DNA from: JBMNOI01 sp050942995
Lineage (GTDB): Bacteria; Chloroflexota; Anaerolineae; UBA1429
NCBI GenBank assembly: GCA_050942995.1
Contig: JBMNOI010000053.1
Location: forward strand, 1-25,409
Direction of reading: 5' to 3'
DNA: 25,409 nt
A program made the position numbers and the translations under genes. The notes beneath the pieces were generated by a model. It was given only the letters and a program-made list of their open reading frames with translations. It did not search any database and had not been told where the DNA came from. Below are positions 7,405-15,916 of the stretch, piece by piece. Every line of letters starts with the position of its first letter. Positions within the stretch are counted from its first letter, which is position 1.

Positions 7405-8831
7405 AGCAGCACTCTGGTACATCGCTCTGGAGATACCTCAAGCCGACGGTCGACGCGCTGCTGGTATTCCTGAGCTTTACCGTCGCCTACTGGCTGCGTT
7501 ACGACCTGCAATGGTTCCGGCAGGTCGAGCCGGCCTTTTTTGTGCCGTTTCGTGTCTATCTGCCCAGCGTCATCAGCATGTCGGTGCTTTTGGTGGGCGT
7601 GTACTGGCTGGAGGGAGCCTATCGCAACAAGCGAGGCCGGCCGTTCTTTGACGAGTTCTACATCGTCTTTCGCGGCACCCTCATCGGCATCGCCACCATG
7701 ATCGTCGTGGTCTTTTTGGCTACGCCCAGCTACTATTCGCGGTTGATTTTCGGCTATACCGGCGTCATCACCCTCTTTACCGTGGGCACCGCCCGCGCCA
7801 TCGAAGGGGCGGTGATGGCCTGGAGACACCGTCGCGGGCTGGGGGTAAACCGCGTCCTCATCGTGGGAGCCGATGAGGTGGCACGCTCTATCATGCGCGC
7901 GGTGGTGGCCCGCCCCGAATTGGGCTATCAGGTGGTGGGCTTTGTCGATGACGACCCGACCAGGTCACAGACCGACATCGGCCGATACCCCGCTCTGGGA
8001 ACCACCGATCGCCTGACCGAGCTGATCACCGAGCATGATGTGAATGAGGTCATCATCACATTGCCGTGGGACTCGCACCGCAAGATCCTGCACCTCATGC
8101 GGCAATGCGAGCGCCGCGCCGTGCGGGTGCGCATCGTCCCCGACCTGTTCCAGATGGCCCTGAGCAGGGTGGTGGTCGATCATCTCGACGGCGTCCCCCT
8201 GCTGGGCATTCGCGAACCCGCCCTGAGCGAATGGCAGATGGTGCTCAAACGTGCGACCGACGTCATCATTTCTCTGCTCGGGCTGGTGTTGCTCTCGCCG
8301 GTGCTGCTCATCATCGCCGTGGCCCTCAAGCTCGATTCACCGGGACCCGTCATCTTTAAGCAGGTGCGCGTGGGTCGCGGCGGACAGCAATTCACCTGCT
8401 TCAAGTTTCGCTCCATGTGCATCGATGCCGAAGCGCGGTTGCACGAGTTGCAGGACAAGAACGAATCCACCGGGCCGCTCTTCAAAATGCGCAACGATCC
8501 GCGCCTGACGCGGGTGGGGCGCCTGCTGCGTCGCACCAGCATGGACGAGCTCCCTCAGTTGTGGAACATTCTGCGTGGCGAGATGAGCCTCATCGGCCCT
8601 CGCCCCGCCATACCTACCGAGGTGGAACAGTACGAGGCCTGGCATCTGCGCCGTCTGGATGCATCGCCGGGCCTTACCGGCCTGTGGCAGGTAAGTGGGC
8701 GCAGCAACCTGACCTTTGACGAGATGGTGCTGCTGGATATCTACTATATCGAGAACTGGTCACCCATCCTGGACCTGCAGATCATGCTCAAGACGATCCC
8801 CACCGTGATTCTGGGGGCAGGAGCCTACTGA
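7401..8831 (+). CDS. Polyprenyl-phosphate sugar-1-phosphate transferase (exopolysaccharide priming enzyme)
   Basis: This 476-residue inner-membrane enzyme belongs to the WcaJ/CpsE-like family, which transfers a sugar 1-phosphate from a UDP-sugar to undecaprenyl phosphate and so starts repeat-unit synthesis. Four N-terminal membrane helices (about residues 15-125) are followed by a CoA-binding-like Rossmann domain (NRVLIVGADEVARSIMRAV, with FVDDDP). The C-terminal bacterial sugar transferase domain runs from about K283 to the end: a membrane-anchor helix (VIISLLGLVLLSPVLL), FKFRSM, RRTSMDELPQLWNILRGEMS, IGPRP and PGLTGLWQVSGRS. ATG 7401 overlaps the preceding stop. Length and motifs are complete. 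It is the only priming enzyme visible, so it probably initiates the glycan exported by the flippase. Confidence 0.93.
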   Translation: MKQHSGTSLWRYLKPTVDALLVFLSFTVAYWLRYDLQWFRQVEPAFFVPFRVYLPSVISMSVLLVGVYWLEGAYRNKRGRPFFDEFYIVFRGTLIGIATMIVVVFLATPSYYSRLIFGYTGVITLFTVGTARAIEGAVMAWRHRRGLGVNRVLIVGADEVARSIMRAVVARPELGYQVVGFVDDDPTRSQTDIGRYPALGTTDRLTELITEHDVNEVIITLPWDSHRKILHLMRQCERRAVRVRIVPDLFQMALSRVVVDHLDGVPLLGIREPALSEWQMVLKRATDVIISLLGLVLLSPVLLIIAVALKLDSPGPVIFKQVRVGRGGQQFTCFKFRSMCIDAEARLHELQDKNESTGPLFKMRNDPRLTRVGRLLRRTSMDELPQLWNILRGEMSLIGPRPAIPTEVEQYEAWHLRRLDASPGLTGLWQVSGRSNLTFDEMVLLDIYYIENWSPILDLQIMLKTIPTVILGAGAY

Positions 8832-8928
8832 GCTGCACAATCCCGGGGGCATCCCAACGGCACACAGGCGCCGTCGCTCTGGCAGAGCGTTCGGGAGCAC
8901 CCCGTAGAGAAAAAAGGTGGATTCTGTT

Positions 8929-10119
8929 ATGGTCATAGCCGCTCAATCCATCCAACGTGACGCCATGTTCGAGTTTGCTCGCAATCTGGTGCGCACGCCC
9001 AGCCTCCCCACTCAGGAGGGGCAGGTGGCCGCCCTGATCGCCGATGAGATGCGGCGACTGGGTTACGAGGTCACTGTGGATCCCATGGGTAACGTCATCG
9101 GGCGCATCGGTCCGGGGAGCGGCAAAAAGCTGCTCTATAACGGGCACATGGACACGGTGGACATGGGAGACCCCGACGCCTGGGAGCGCGACCCGTACGG
9201 CGGCGATATCGAGGACGGCATCCTGTACGGCCGGGGCGCGTGCGATATGAAGGGCGCATTGGCCGCCATGATATATGGCGGCAAGGCGTTGCTAGATAGC
9301 GGCGTACCGCTGGAGGGCGATCTGTACGTGGCCGCCGTGGTGCAGGAGGAACCCTGCGAGGGGCTGGCGATGCGGCACATCGTGGAGGATGGAGGGTTGC
9401 GCCCCGACTGGGTCGTGCTGGGCGAGGCCACCAACCTGCAACTGGCCCGCGGGCAACGGGGGCGTATCGAGGTGGAGGTCAATATCCACGGGCGCTCGGC
9501 TCATGCCGCCGCCCCCGAACGGGGCGTGAACGCCGTCTATGGCGCGGCTCGTGTCATTGTGGCCGTCGAGCTGCTGGCCCCGCAGCTCAACCATGATTCG
9601 TTCCTGGGCAAAGGCAGCATCGCCGTCACCGAGATCAACAGTACGGCCAGCAGCCGCAATGCGGTGCCCGATCACTGCAGCCTCTATATCGACCGCCGCC
9701 TGACCATCGGCGAAACCGAGACCAAGGCGCTGGCCGAGATTCGCCGTATTCTCAGCCGCGAAGGGGTCGAAGCCACCATCGACGTGCCCACATATCGATC
9801 GACCAGCTATACCGGCTATCAGGCCGAGGCCCGCCAGTACTTTCCCTACTGGGTGACGTCGGAAGATGAGTCGCTGCTGACGACGGCGATGGGCATTATC
9901 GAGCACACTCTGGAGTATGTGCCCCGCATCGGCAAATGGGAGTTCTCTACCGACGGGGTGTATACCGCGGGCGTGGCCGGCATCCCCACGATCGGGTTTG
10001 GCCCCGGCGAGGAGCGCTATTCGCATACGGTGGACGATCAGATCCGCCTGGCCGATATCGAATCGGCCGCGCAGGTATACGCCAATCTGGCCGCGCGGAT
10101 GCTCGCGCGCGGTCAATAA
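8929..10119 (+). CDS. M20 metallopeptidase-family hydrolase, YgeY-type (selenium-metabolism-associated family)
   Basis: This 396-residue dinuclear-zinc amidohydrolase of the M20/ArgE/DapE superfamily is cytoplasmic. Metal and catalytic residues are in place: H73 and D75 in GHMDTVD, D106 in GRGACDMKG, E140/E141 in VVQEEPCEG, and a late His in YSHTVDDQ. Segments such as FLGKGSIAVTEI, IDRRLTIGETETKALAEIR and KWEFSTDGVYTAGVAGIPTIGFGPGEE match what I know of E. coli YgeY, a family (TIGR03526) named for its association with selenium metabolism. Its true substrate is unknown. ATG 8929 was chosen over GTG 8917 because AAGGTGG at 8914-8920 sits at proper spacing for it. selD elsewhere in the window supports a selenium link for the organism, not necessarily for this enzyme. 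A plain dipeptidase or deacetylase role remains possible. Confidence 0.85.
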   Translation: MVIAAQSIQRDAMFEFARNLVRTPSLPTQEGQVAALIADEMRRLGYEVTVDPMGNVIGRIGPGSGKKLLYNGHMDTVDMGDPDAWERDPYGGDIEDGILYGRGACDMKGALAAMIYGGKALLDSGVPLEGDLYVAAVVQEEPCEGLAMRHIVEDGGLRPDWVVLGEATNLQLARGQRGRIEVEVNIHGRSAHAAAPERGVNAVYGAARVIVAVELLAPQLNHDSFLGKGSIAVTEINSTASSRNAVPDHCSLYIDRRLTIGETETKALAEIRRILSREGVEATIDVPTYRSTSYTGYQAEARQYFPYWVTSEDESLLTTAMGIIEHTLEYVPRIGKWEFSTDGVYTAGVAGIPTIGFGPGEERYSHTVDDQIRLADIESAAQVYANLAARMLARGQ

Positions 10120-10138
10120 TAGCCCTAGACGCACAAGA

Positions 10139-10195
10139 CGCCGATCATCGTCGACGGTCTCGGAGGCGGTCAACGATGATCGGCGCCCTGTTTTT
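10139..10195. terminator. Terminator hairpin between convergent hydrolase genes
   Basis: A 17-bp stem with one mismatch (10139-10155 paired with 10169-10185), a 13-nt loop and TTTTT at 10191-10195 lie between the M20 gene (+) and the serine hydrolase (-). It most likely ends the + transcript and may also serve the opposite strand. Confidence 0.7.
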
Positions 10196-10207
10196 CACCC
10201 TTACGCG

Positions 10208-11644
10208 CTATTCCGCGCGTCCCATCAGCGGCTCGTTCTCCGTGGGACCGAACGAGACGTTGCGGACAAAGGTGGCGGTCAACTCGTCGCCCTGAAAGCG
10301 AAACGTCCCCGTCGTAACAAAGGGCGTCTCGTAGAGGCAGGAGCATACGGTATAGGTATCCCGATCCGACCATGCGCCGGCGGAGGCGATGGGCTGTGGT
10401 GAGGGAACGTCAAAGGTGGTAAACCCCCTGACCCACTTTTCATATCCGCAATCGATGCGATGCTCGCCCCGGTCATTGCACAGGGTGATGGCGCTGCCGC
10501 TTCCCTCGGCGAACTCGAAACGAACCCACCGCAACGGGCTGTCCGGCGCAAAGTGATAGCGCCGCCCCGAGACCTGCGCCGCCACAGGCGACGAGCCCTC
10601 GCCCGACGGCATGGGCAACGCCAGACCGGACAGGCGGTCGCGCAGTGCATCGGCCGCAACAGAATCCTCCGGCAGCGGCCCGTCGGCCATGGCCGGAAGG
10701 AGATGCTCCCACACCAGATCGAGCACGCCCTGCATATCGCCCGTGCCCGCGGTTGTGGCCAGCACCGCATCCTGCTCGGGCATCACCAGACAGAACTGGC
10801 CGAACGCGCCGTCTCCTCGATATGCGCCGTATCGACACCGCCAGAACTGGTATCCGTAACCCTGTGTCCAATCGCTGTCGGCGGCATCGCCATTGGCTAC
10901 CCGACGAGATGTGGCCTCGTTCACCCACTCTTCCGGCAGAATACGGCGGTCGTTCCACATCCCCTTTTGCAGGTAGAGTTGGCCGAAATGGGCGATATCC
11001 TCGGTACGCACACTCAGCCCCCAGCCGCCGGTATTGATGCCCCGTGGGCAGGTCTCCCAGGTAGGATGCTGAATGCCCAGCGGCTCGAACAGGCGCGGCC
11101 GCAAATAGTCCAGCACCGTCTCGTCCGTAACCGATTGCACGATAGCCGAGAGCAAATAGCTGGCGCCGTTGTTGTAGAGAAAGTGGGTGCCGGGCTCGTA
11201 CTCTACCGGCAACTGCAGGATAGCGCGCACCCAGTCTCCATCGGCGCATTCGCGCAGACGGCTGCCGGAATCCTCAGCATGGCCGGTAGACATGGTGAGC
11301 AGGTGGCGCACCTGCATGGCGGCCAGATGCTCGCCGATCTCGGCGGGGGCCTGTTCGGGGAAGAACGAGATCACCGGATCATCCACCGAGAGCAATCCCT
11401 CGGCCACAGCCAGCCCTACCGCGGTGGAGGTAAAACTCTTGCTCAGCGAAAAGAGCATGTGCGGATGACGGCGGCCATAGGGGGCCCACCACCCGGCCGC
11501 CACCACATGACCATGGCGCACAAGCATGAGGCTGTGCAGATTCAGAGCGCGAGACTCGATCTCCTGAATAAACGTCGCAATAGCCGACGATGGAATCCCC
11601 TGAGTCTCGGGGATGCTGGCGGGCAGAAATCGTGTAGATAGCAT
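10208..11644 (-). CDS. Class C beta-lactamase-like serine hydrolase
   Basis: This 478-residue protein of the serine beta-lactamase/DD-peptidase/esterase superfamily (COG1680) probably hydrolyses an ester or peptide; the substrate is unknown. The nucleophile motif SxxK is S66-L-S-K69 (MLFSLSKSFTSTAVG), and the second motif YxN is Y157-N-N. YLRPRLFEPLGI and GWGLSVRTEDIAHFGQLYL are typical of the family, and a C-terminal beta-rich domain follows from about residue 370. No signal peptide or lipobox is evident, so it may be cytoplasmic. The start at 11644 is supported by GGGAG eight bases upstream and by a strong promoter that overlaps the longer open frame, ruling out the upstream ATG at 11755. 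It is monocistronic and divergent from the zinc-ribbon gene. Confidence 0.87.
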   Translation of the reverse strand: MLSTRFLPASIPETQGIPSSAIATFIQEIESRALNLHSLMLVRHGHVVAAGWWAPYGRRHPHMLFSLSKSFTSTAVGLAVAEGLLSVDDPVISFFPEQAPAEIGEHLAAMQVRHLLTMSTGHAEDSGSRLRECADGDWVRAILQLPVEYEPGTHFLYNNGASYLLSAIVQSVTDETVLDYLRPRLFEPLGIQHPTWETCPRGINTGGWGLSVRTEDIAHFGQLYLQKGMWNDRRILPEEWVNEATSRRVANGDAADSDWTQGYGYQFWRCRYGAYRGDGAFGQFCLVMPEQDAVLATTAGTGDMQGVLDLVWEHLLPAMADGPLPEDSVAADALRDRLSGLALPMPSGEGSSPVAAQVSGRRYHFAPDSPLRWVRFEFAEGSGSAITLCNDRGEHRIDCGYEKWVRGFTTFDVPSPQPIASAGAWSDRDTYTVCSCLYETPFVTTGTFRFQGDELTATFVRNVSFGPTENEPLMGRAE

Positions 11645-11686
11645 GAGATCACTCCCGGCTTTGATGGATCGAACGTCACCGGCCGC

Positions 11687-11715
11687 ATTATGAAAGCGAG
11701 GCCACGCCACGTCAA
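11687..11715 (-). promoter_or_regulatory. Promoter for the serine hydrolase
   Basis: On the minus strand: TTGACG (11715-11710), 17 bp, CATAAT (11692-11687). Transcription should start near 11680, 36 nt before the ATG at 11644. Confidence 0.75.
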
Positions 11716-11777
11716 GCGGAATAGATCCAGAGCCAATTCGCCCAAATCGCAACAAGCCCTGTCGGAACGATCACAAC

Positions 11778-11806
11778 TTGCCGCACCCCTTTCGCTGTGA
11801 TATACT
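11778..11806 (+). promoter_or_regulatory. Promoter for the zinc-ribbon / ATPase-propeller pair
   Basis: TTGCCG (11778-11783), 17 bp, TATACT (11801-11806). The predicted start is near 11813, which fits translation from ATG 11868. Confidence 0.75.
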
Positions 11807-11867
11807 GCCCTCTGCTTGACGGGCGGCCGTGCCGTCCCAACGGCTCTATTGTGGGGAGGTCAGGCCG

Positions 11868-12575
11868 ATGACTCTGCTACAGACGCTTCATGAGCTACAG
11901 GAGATCGACCAGGAGTGGGTCGAAAAGGGTCGCCTTTATCAGACGGTGCGTCGGCAGATCGCCGACCAGTCCAATTTGCAGGCCATGCGCGACGCACAGA
12001 CACAGCGCGAAGAGGAGCAGACCGCCACACGCAACAGCCTGCGAGATATCGAGCTCGAGATGGAGGGACTGCAGGAGCGTCTACGTCAGACCGACAGCGA
12101 GCTGTATAGCGGGAGGATCAGTTCGCCCCGTGAGCTGGAGGCTCTGCGTCAGGATGCTGAAGTGCTGCGCCAGCGCATCTCCAGGCTGGAAGAGCAGGCC
12201 CTCGACACCATGTCGCGTATAGATGCCCTGCAAGAGGCCACCGAGAGCGGCCGACAGGCGCTGCGCGACTATGAGGCATGGTGGGCAGGGGAGCACGAAG
12301 CACTCGTGACCCGGTATCGAGAGCTGCACGCGCGCCTTCAAGCGCTACAACGCCGTCGCGATGAGATTCGCGCGGCTCTGGGCCGCGCCGAACTGGCCCT
12401 GTATGACGAGTTGCGCGCCAAAAAGGGCGGCATCGCCCTCGCGCCGATGAAAGAGGGAACCTGCCAGACCTGTCGGGTGACGGTCCCCTCGCACAAGATC
12501 CGAATGGTGCACTCTGGCGAGAGCGTCGTCACCTGTGAGGGGTGCGGGCGAATCCTGTTCGAGGAGATGCACTGA
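11868..12575 (+). CDS. Coiled-coil protein with C-terminal C4 zinc ribbon (DUF164/CT398-like)
   Basis: This is a 235-residue cytoplasmic protein. Residues about 5-180 are a long heptad-rich helical hairpin full of Glu, Arg, Gln and Leu (for example EALRQDAEVLRQRISRLEEQ). It ends in a four-cysteine zinc ribbon, C199-x2-C202 and C223-x2-C226, framed by KEGTCQTCRV and VVTCEGCGRILF. This is the architecture of the widespread zf-RING_7/DUF164 family (CT398 of Chlamydia), whose proposed roles in nucleic-acid or secretion-related processes remain unsettled. ATG 11868 has GGGGAGGT at 11853-11860; an in-frame ATG 39 bases upstream lacks one. The ATPase-propeller gene follows after a gap of about 80 bp without a visible promoter, so the two are likely co-transcribed. 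Confidence 0.87.
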   Translation: MTLLQTLHELQEIDQEWVEKGRLYQTVRRQIADQSNLQAMRDAQTQREEEQTATRNSLRDIELEMEGLQERLRQTDSELYSGRISSPRELEALRQDAEVLRQRISRLEEQALDTMSRIDALQEATESGRQALRDYEAWWAGEHEALVTRYRELHARLQALQRRRDEIRAALGRAELALYDELRAKKGGIALAPMKEGTCQTCRVTVPSHKIRMVHSGESVVTCEGCGRILFEEMH

Positions 12576-12653
12576 TTCGACCGCTTTGTCGTGCGCCGTC
12601 GTATCGCCGTCTGCGCCCCGAGATACTACGATTACACCAACGGAGATCCGCCG

Positions 12654-14753
12654 TTGAAGAACCCTTATATCGTCGATCGCCCGTTAACGGACCAGGACCT
12701 TTTCTTTGGTCGTGAGGCTGCTTTTAGCCGACTGAACGAGTTCCTCTCCGGTGGCCGCAAGTTGATGCTGCTATACGGCAAACGCGGCATCGGCAAGACG
12801 TCGTTCATCAATCAACTCACCCTGCGACTGGCCACCCGTTATGCGATTCAGCCCGTAGCCTGGGATTCGCTGGGGGATGATGAGGCGGACCCGCTATGGC
12901 GGGTCATGCTGGGCATTGCCCGGGCCACCGGACAGCCCGATCCCGATCGCGAATTCTACCGCAGCACGCCCGAGACGATGGCATCTGACTATATCGTCTC
13001 GACCTCTGCGTCGCTGGGTGATGACGCCGTGCTGGTGTGTCTGGACGGCATCCCCGCCGCCGACATGGTCGACGACCGCCATTGGTCACAGGCTCTGAAC
13101 ACGCTCAAGTCGGCGTTGCGCCAGGCGCAGAACCTGGCCATCCTTTTGGTCGTCGAGGGATTCCCCGACCTGACCGATGCCGATCTGGCCGGTCTACCCG
13201 CCATCGGGTTGGGCCCACTGCGCGAATCCGAGGTCGAAGAGATCCTCACCGTGCCGGCGCGCGGCCGGCTCACCTACGAATACGACGCCATCCGACGCAT
13301 CCACAACCTCTCGGGTGGCGAACCCTACTTTGTGCAGGTCTTCGGGAGGACGCTGTTCGACGCCCGCGCCCGAAACGGCTGGGTGGGCATGCCCGAGGTC
13401 GACCTGGCCGTCGATCGAACCGCCGCGTTGGGAGCGCCCTGGTTCCAGGAGGCGTGGGATCAGAGCGATCCCGCGGCACGCATCACCATGTGTGCCTTTG
13501 CCGAGATGGTCGGCCATCACGGAGTGGGCTCGGCAGACGATGCCCTGCGTTACCTGGCCCGCCTGCGCATCCAGATCCCCCGAGAGGATATCGTCCGGGC
13601 GATGGATGAACTGAGCGCCCGCGACATATTCGAGCAATTGGGTGGGGATACCTATCGCTTCCGCAACGCCCTCTATCGCCTGTGGGTGCGACAGAATCAC
13701 AACACGCTGGATGTGGTGCGCCAGGCGCAGCGCTATCGGCGTTCTCGCGTGCGGCGCGTGCCCACCCGCCGCGCCCGACATGTAGACTGGGTCGGGCTGC
13801 TTTTGTGGCTGGTCGCCGGTTTGCTGGTGGTGGGAATCGCCTATGTCTGGCGCACCCGACCCAATCAGATCACTTGGATCGGCGAGCCCACCCTGGCTGC
13901 AGGCGCCTCAGCTCTGGTCGGTGATCTGCCCCCCGCTCCCGAAGGCACCTTGCCGGGGCGTATCGCCTATATGGCCCGAGAGACGGCCGATGATCCATGG
14001 GATATCTATGTCATGCGGGCCGATGGCTCGGAACGTCAACGGCTGACAGAGGACGAGAGCAACAACATGGCGCCGGTCTGGTCGCCCGACGGGCGGCGCA
14101 TCGCCTTTGTCTCCGATCGAGACGGCAACCGCGAGATCTATGTCATGAGCGCCAGCGGCTCGAACCCGCAAAACCTCACGCGGCATGATGCGGAGGATTG
14201 GACGCCGGCTTGGTCGCCCGACGGGCGGCGCATCGCCTTTTCCTCCTTCCGCGAGGGGAATTGGGATATCTATGTGATGGACGCCAACGGCTCGAACGTG
14301 CGCCGCCTCACCGAGAACGACGCCGCCGATTATAGCCCGGCCTGGTCGCCCGACGGCAGCCACATCGCCTTTGTCTCCGATCGGGATGGGAACCTCGAGG
14401 TCTATACAATGAACGCCGACGGCAGCAACCAGACGCGCTTTACGCGAGACGGCGCCACCGACCAGTCTCCGGCCTGGTCGTCCGATGGCACGCTTCTGGT
14501 GTGGGAGAGCTATCGTGAGGGGAACATGGAGCTCTATGTGGCCAATGCGGACGGTTCAGATGTGCAGAACCTGAGCCGCGATAGCTTTGCCAACGCCCAC
14601 GGGCCGACATGGTCGCCCTGGGGCAAGCATATCGCCTTTTTCTCCAATCGCGACGGCGGCTGGAACATCTTTGTGCTGGATCTGGAGACGGGCGAGAGGA
14701 CCAACATCACGATGGATGAGATGATCGAACAGGCCCCACACTGGGGGCGATAG
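12654..14753 (+). CDS. AAA/STAND-like ATPase with one membrane helix and a C-terminal PD40 (TolB-like) propeller
   Basis: This protein of about 699 residues has three parts. An N-terminal ATPase has NPYIVDRPL and FFGRE, Walker A G42-KRGIGKT-49, and a Walker-B-like hydrophobic strand VLVCLDG. A basic stretch (RRSRVRRVPTRRARH) leads into one membrane helix (about W379-V400). Outside, six repeats of about 42 residues carry PAWSPDG-(R)RIAF-SDRDGN-(D/E)IYVM-ADGS, forming a six-bladed TolB/PD40 propeller. By the positive-inside rule the ATPase is cytoplasmic and the propeller extracytoplasmic, suggesting transmembrane sensing or a scaffold. The TTG start at 12654 has GGAG at 12642-12645 and gives the family-typical N-terminus; a GTG at 12591 without a ribosome binding site is the alternative. 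No function is known to me. Confidence 0.85.
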   Translation: MKNPYIVDRPLTDQDLFFGREAAFSRLNEFLSGGRKLMLLYGKRGIGKTSFINQLTLRLATRYAIQPVAWDSLGDDEADPLWRVMLGIARATGQPDPDREFYRSTPETMASDYIVSTSASLGDDAVLVCLDGIPAADMVDDRHWSQALNTLKSALRQAQNLAILLVVEGFPDLTDADLAGLPAIGLGPLRESEVEEILTVPARGRLTYEYDAIRRIHNLSGGEPYFVQVFGRTLFDARARNGWVGMPEVDLAVDRTAALGAPWFQEAWDQSDPAARITMCAFAEMVGHHGVGSADDALRYLARLRIQIPREDIVRAMDELSARDIFEQLGGDTYRFRNALYRLWVRQNHNTLDVVRQAQRYRRSRVRRVPTRRARHVDWVGLLLWLVAGLLVVGIAYVWRTRPNQITWIGEPTLAAGASALVGDLPPAPEGTLPGRIAYMARETADDPWDIYVMRADGSERQRLTEDESNNMAPVWSPDGRRIAFVSDRDGNREIYVMSASGSNPQNLTRHDAEDWTPAWSPDGRRIAFSSFREGNWDIYVMDANGSNVRRLTENDAADYSPAWSPDGSHIAFVSDRDGNLEVYTMNADGSNQTRFTRDGATDQSPAWSSDGTLLVWESYREGNMELYVANADGSDVQNLSRDSFANAHGPTWSPWGKHIAFFSNRDGGWNIFVLDLETGERTNITMDEMIEQAPHWGR

Positions 14754-14777
14754 CCCGCGTCGCATTACCCCAACAAC

Positions 14778-14808
14778 AAAGCGCCCCGGATCAACCGGGG
14801 CGCTTTTT
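14778..14808. terminator. Bidirectional intrinsic terminator
   Basis: A 12-bp perfect stem (AAAGCGCCCCGG/CCGGGGCGCTTT), loop ATCAA and TTTTT lie between the ATPase-propeller gene (+) and yggT (-). The AAA/TTT ends let it work for both converging transcripts. Confidence 0.9.
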
Positions 14809-14813
14809 ACATC

Positions 14814-15074
14814 TCAGAAGCCGCTGGCCAGGGCGATCAGCACACGCTCGGCCACCTGAATGACGATCAGGGCGATGAGCGGCGAGAGATCGAGGCCCCC
14901 CATAAAGGGCAACACCCGCCGGATGGGACCCAGGATCGGCTCGGTCACTTCATAGAGCACCCTAATGATGGCATTGTTCCGATCGATAGGCAGCCAGGAG
15001 ACGATCACCCGGGCCAGGATGGCGAAATAGAGTACGCGGGCCAGTATAGAAACAAAGTAGACAAAGACTCTCAT
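14814..15074 (-). CDS. YggT family membrane protein
   Basis: This 86-residue membrane protein has two hydrophobic segments (about residues 5-27 and 60-83) around a short loop. The family signatures are ILARVIVSWLPIDRNN and VTEPILGPIRRVLPFMGGLDLSPLIALIVI. YggT (YlmG in Gram-positives and plastids) is linked to membrane organisation, osmotolerance and cell-division clusters, but its biochemical role is unclear. Its ATG overlaps the proC stop by four bases (ATGA, 15071-15074), so it is translationally coupled and the last gene of the operon. The bidirectional terminator lies just beyond. Confidence 0.92.
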   Translation of the reverse strand: MRVFVYFVSILARVLYFAILARVIVSWLPIDRNNAIIRVLYEVTEPILGPIRRVLPFMGGLDLSPLIALIVIQVAERVLIALASGF

Positions 15075-15898
15075 CGATCCTCCGAGCGGCCCAGGGTTCG
15101 GGCCCTCTCATAAGCGACCCACACGGCGCGCGCAACCAGCGCCCGCAGCCCGCCTTTTTCAAGTTCATAGAGCGCCTCGGCGGTGGTTCCGCCGGGCGAA
15201 GTCACCCTGTTGCGCAGCACCGCCAGATGCTCGCCGCTCTCCTGCGCATAGACGACCGCGCCGCGCACCGTCTGCAGGGCCAGCTTTTCGGCCACAGGGC
15301 GGCTAAAGCCCATGTGCACGCCTGCATCGACAAGCGCCTCGATGAACAGAAACACATAGCCCGGTCCAGAGCCGCTCAGCGCCGTGGCCATGTCGATATA
15401 GTGCTCGCCGTCAACCTGCACCTCTTGCCCCAGAGCGGCCAGCATCTCACGCGCCCGCTCGCGCTGCGCCTCGTCTGTTTCGGGCGTGGCCGTCCACACC
15501 GAGATACCCTCTCCCACCTGGGCCGGTGTATTGGGCATGATACGCACCACCATGGGCGTACCCAGGGCGGCTCGAATGGTGGCAATGCGCGCGCCGGCCA
15601 CAATCGAGAGCACCGGCGTCTCGGCCGCCACCCGCCCGGCCAGATCGTCCAGCACGCGCCCCAATACTTGCGGCTTGACGGCCAGCACCAGAACGTCGGC
15701 ATCGGCCGCCGCCTCGGAATTGGACGCCACCGCCCTGACGCCCAGGGCCTGCGCAAGCTGATCGCGTCGGGCAGGCACCGGCTCGCCCACGGTGATCTGT
15801 TGAGGTGACACGCCACGACCCAGCAGACCCCGCATAAAGGCTTCGGCCATGACGCCCCCACCGATGAAGGCAATCTTGATGTTCGACAACGAATCCAT
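15071..15898 (-). CDS. proC: Pyrroline-5-carboxylate reductase
   Basis: ProC is a 275-residue cytoplasmic enzyme that reduces 1-pyrroline-5-carboxylate to L-proline with NAD(P)H, the last step of proline synthesis. The N-terminal Rossmann fold reads IKIAFIGGGVMAEAFMRGLL. VLAVKPQVL, RIMPNTPAQVGEG and the C-terminal signature region LSGSGPGYVFLFIEALVDAGV and VTSPGGTTAEALYELE are all present. The ATG at 15898 has GAGAGGA at suitable spacing; a GTG at 15916 would butt against the yggS stop but has no clear Shine-Dalgarno. It lies 18 bp after yggS and overlaps yggT, the common yggS-proC-yggT order. Confidence 0.95.
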   Translation of the reverse strand: MDSLSNIKIAFIGGGVMAEAFMRGLLGRGVSPQQITVGEPVPARRDQLAQALGVRAVASNSEAAADADVLVLAVKPQVLGRVLDDLAGRVAAETPVLSIVAGARIATIRAALGTPMVVRIMPNTPAQVGEGISVWTATPETDEAQRERAREMLAALGQEVQVDGEHYIDMATALSGSGPGYVFLFIEALVDAGVHMGFSRPVAEKLALQTVRGAVVYAQESGEHLAVLRNRVTSPGGTTAEALYELEKGGLRALVARAVWVAYERARTLGRSEDR

Positions 15899-15916
15899 GG
15901 CAGCGTCCTCTCTCAC

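Noticed and set aside
8838..8925. Small GCTCT/AGAGC hairpin between the sugar transferase and the M20 gene, considered as a terminator
   Set aside because: Only five base pairs and no T-tract. No convincing promoter was found here either.
10460..11641. Plus-strand open frame of 393 codons
   Set aside because: It is antisense to the serine hydrolase, which has SxxK and YxN motifs and a matching promoter.
11645..11755. Longer N-terminus for the serine hydrolase
   Set aside because: The stretch contains the -35 and -10 boxes of a strong promoter and has no family similarity.
14070..14750. Regular DNA repeats of about 126 bp, which at first suggest a tandem array or CRISPR
   Set aside because: The period equals 42 codons and the frame is open. 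They are the coding repeats of the PD40 propeller.
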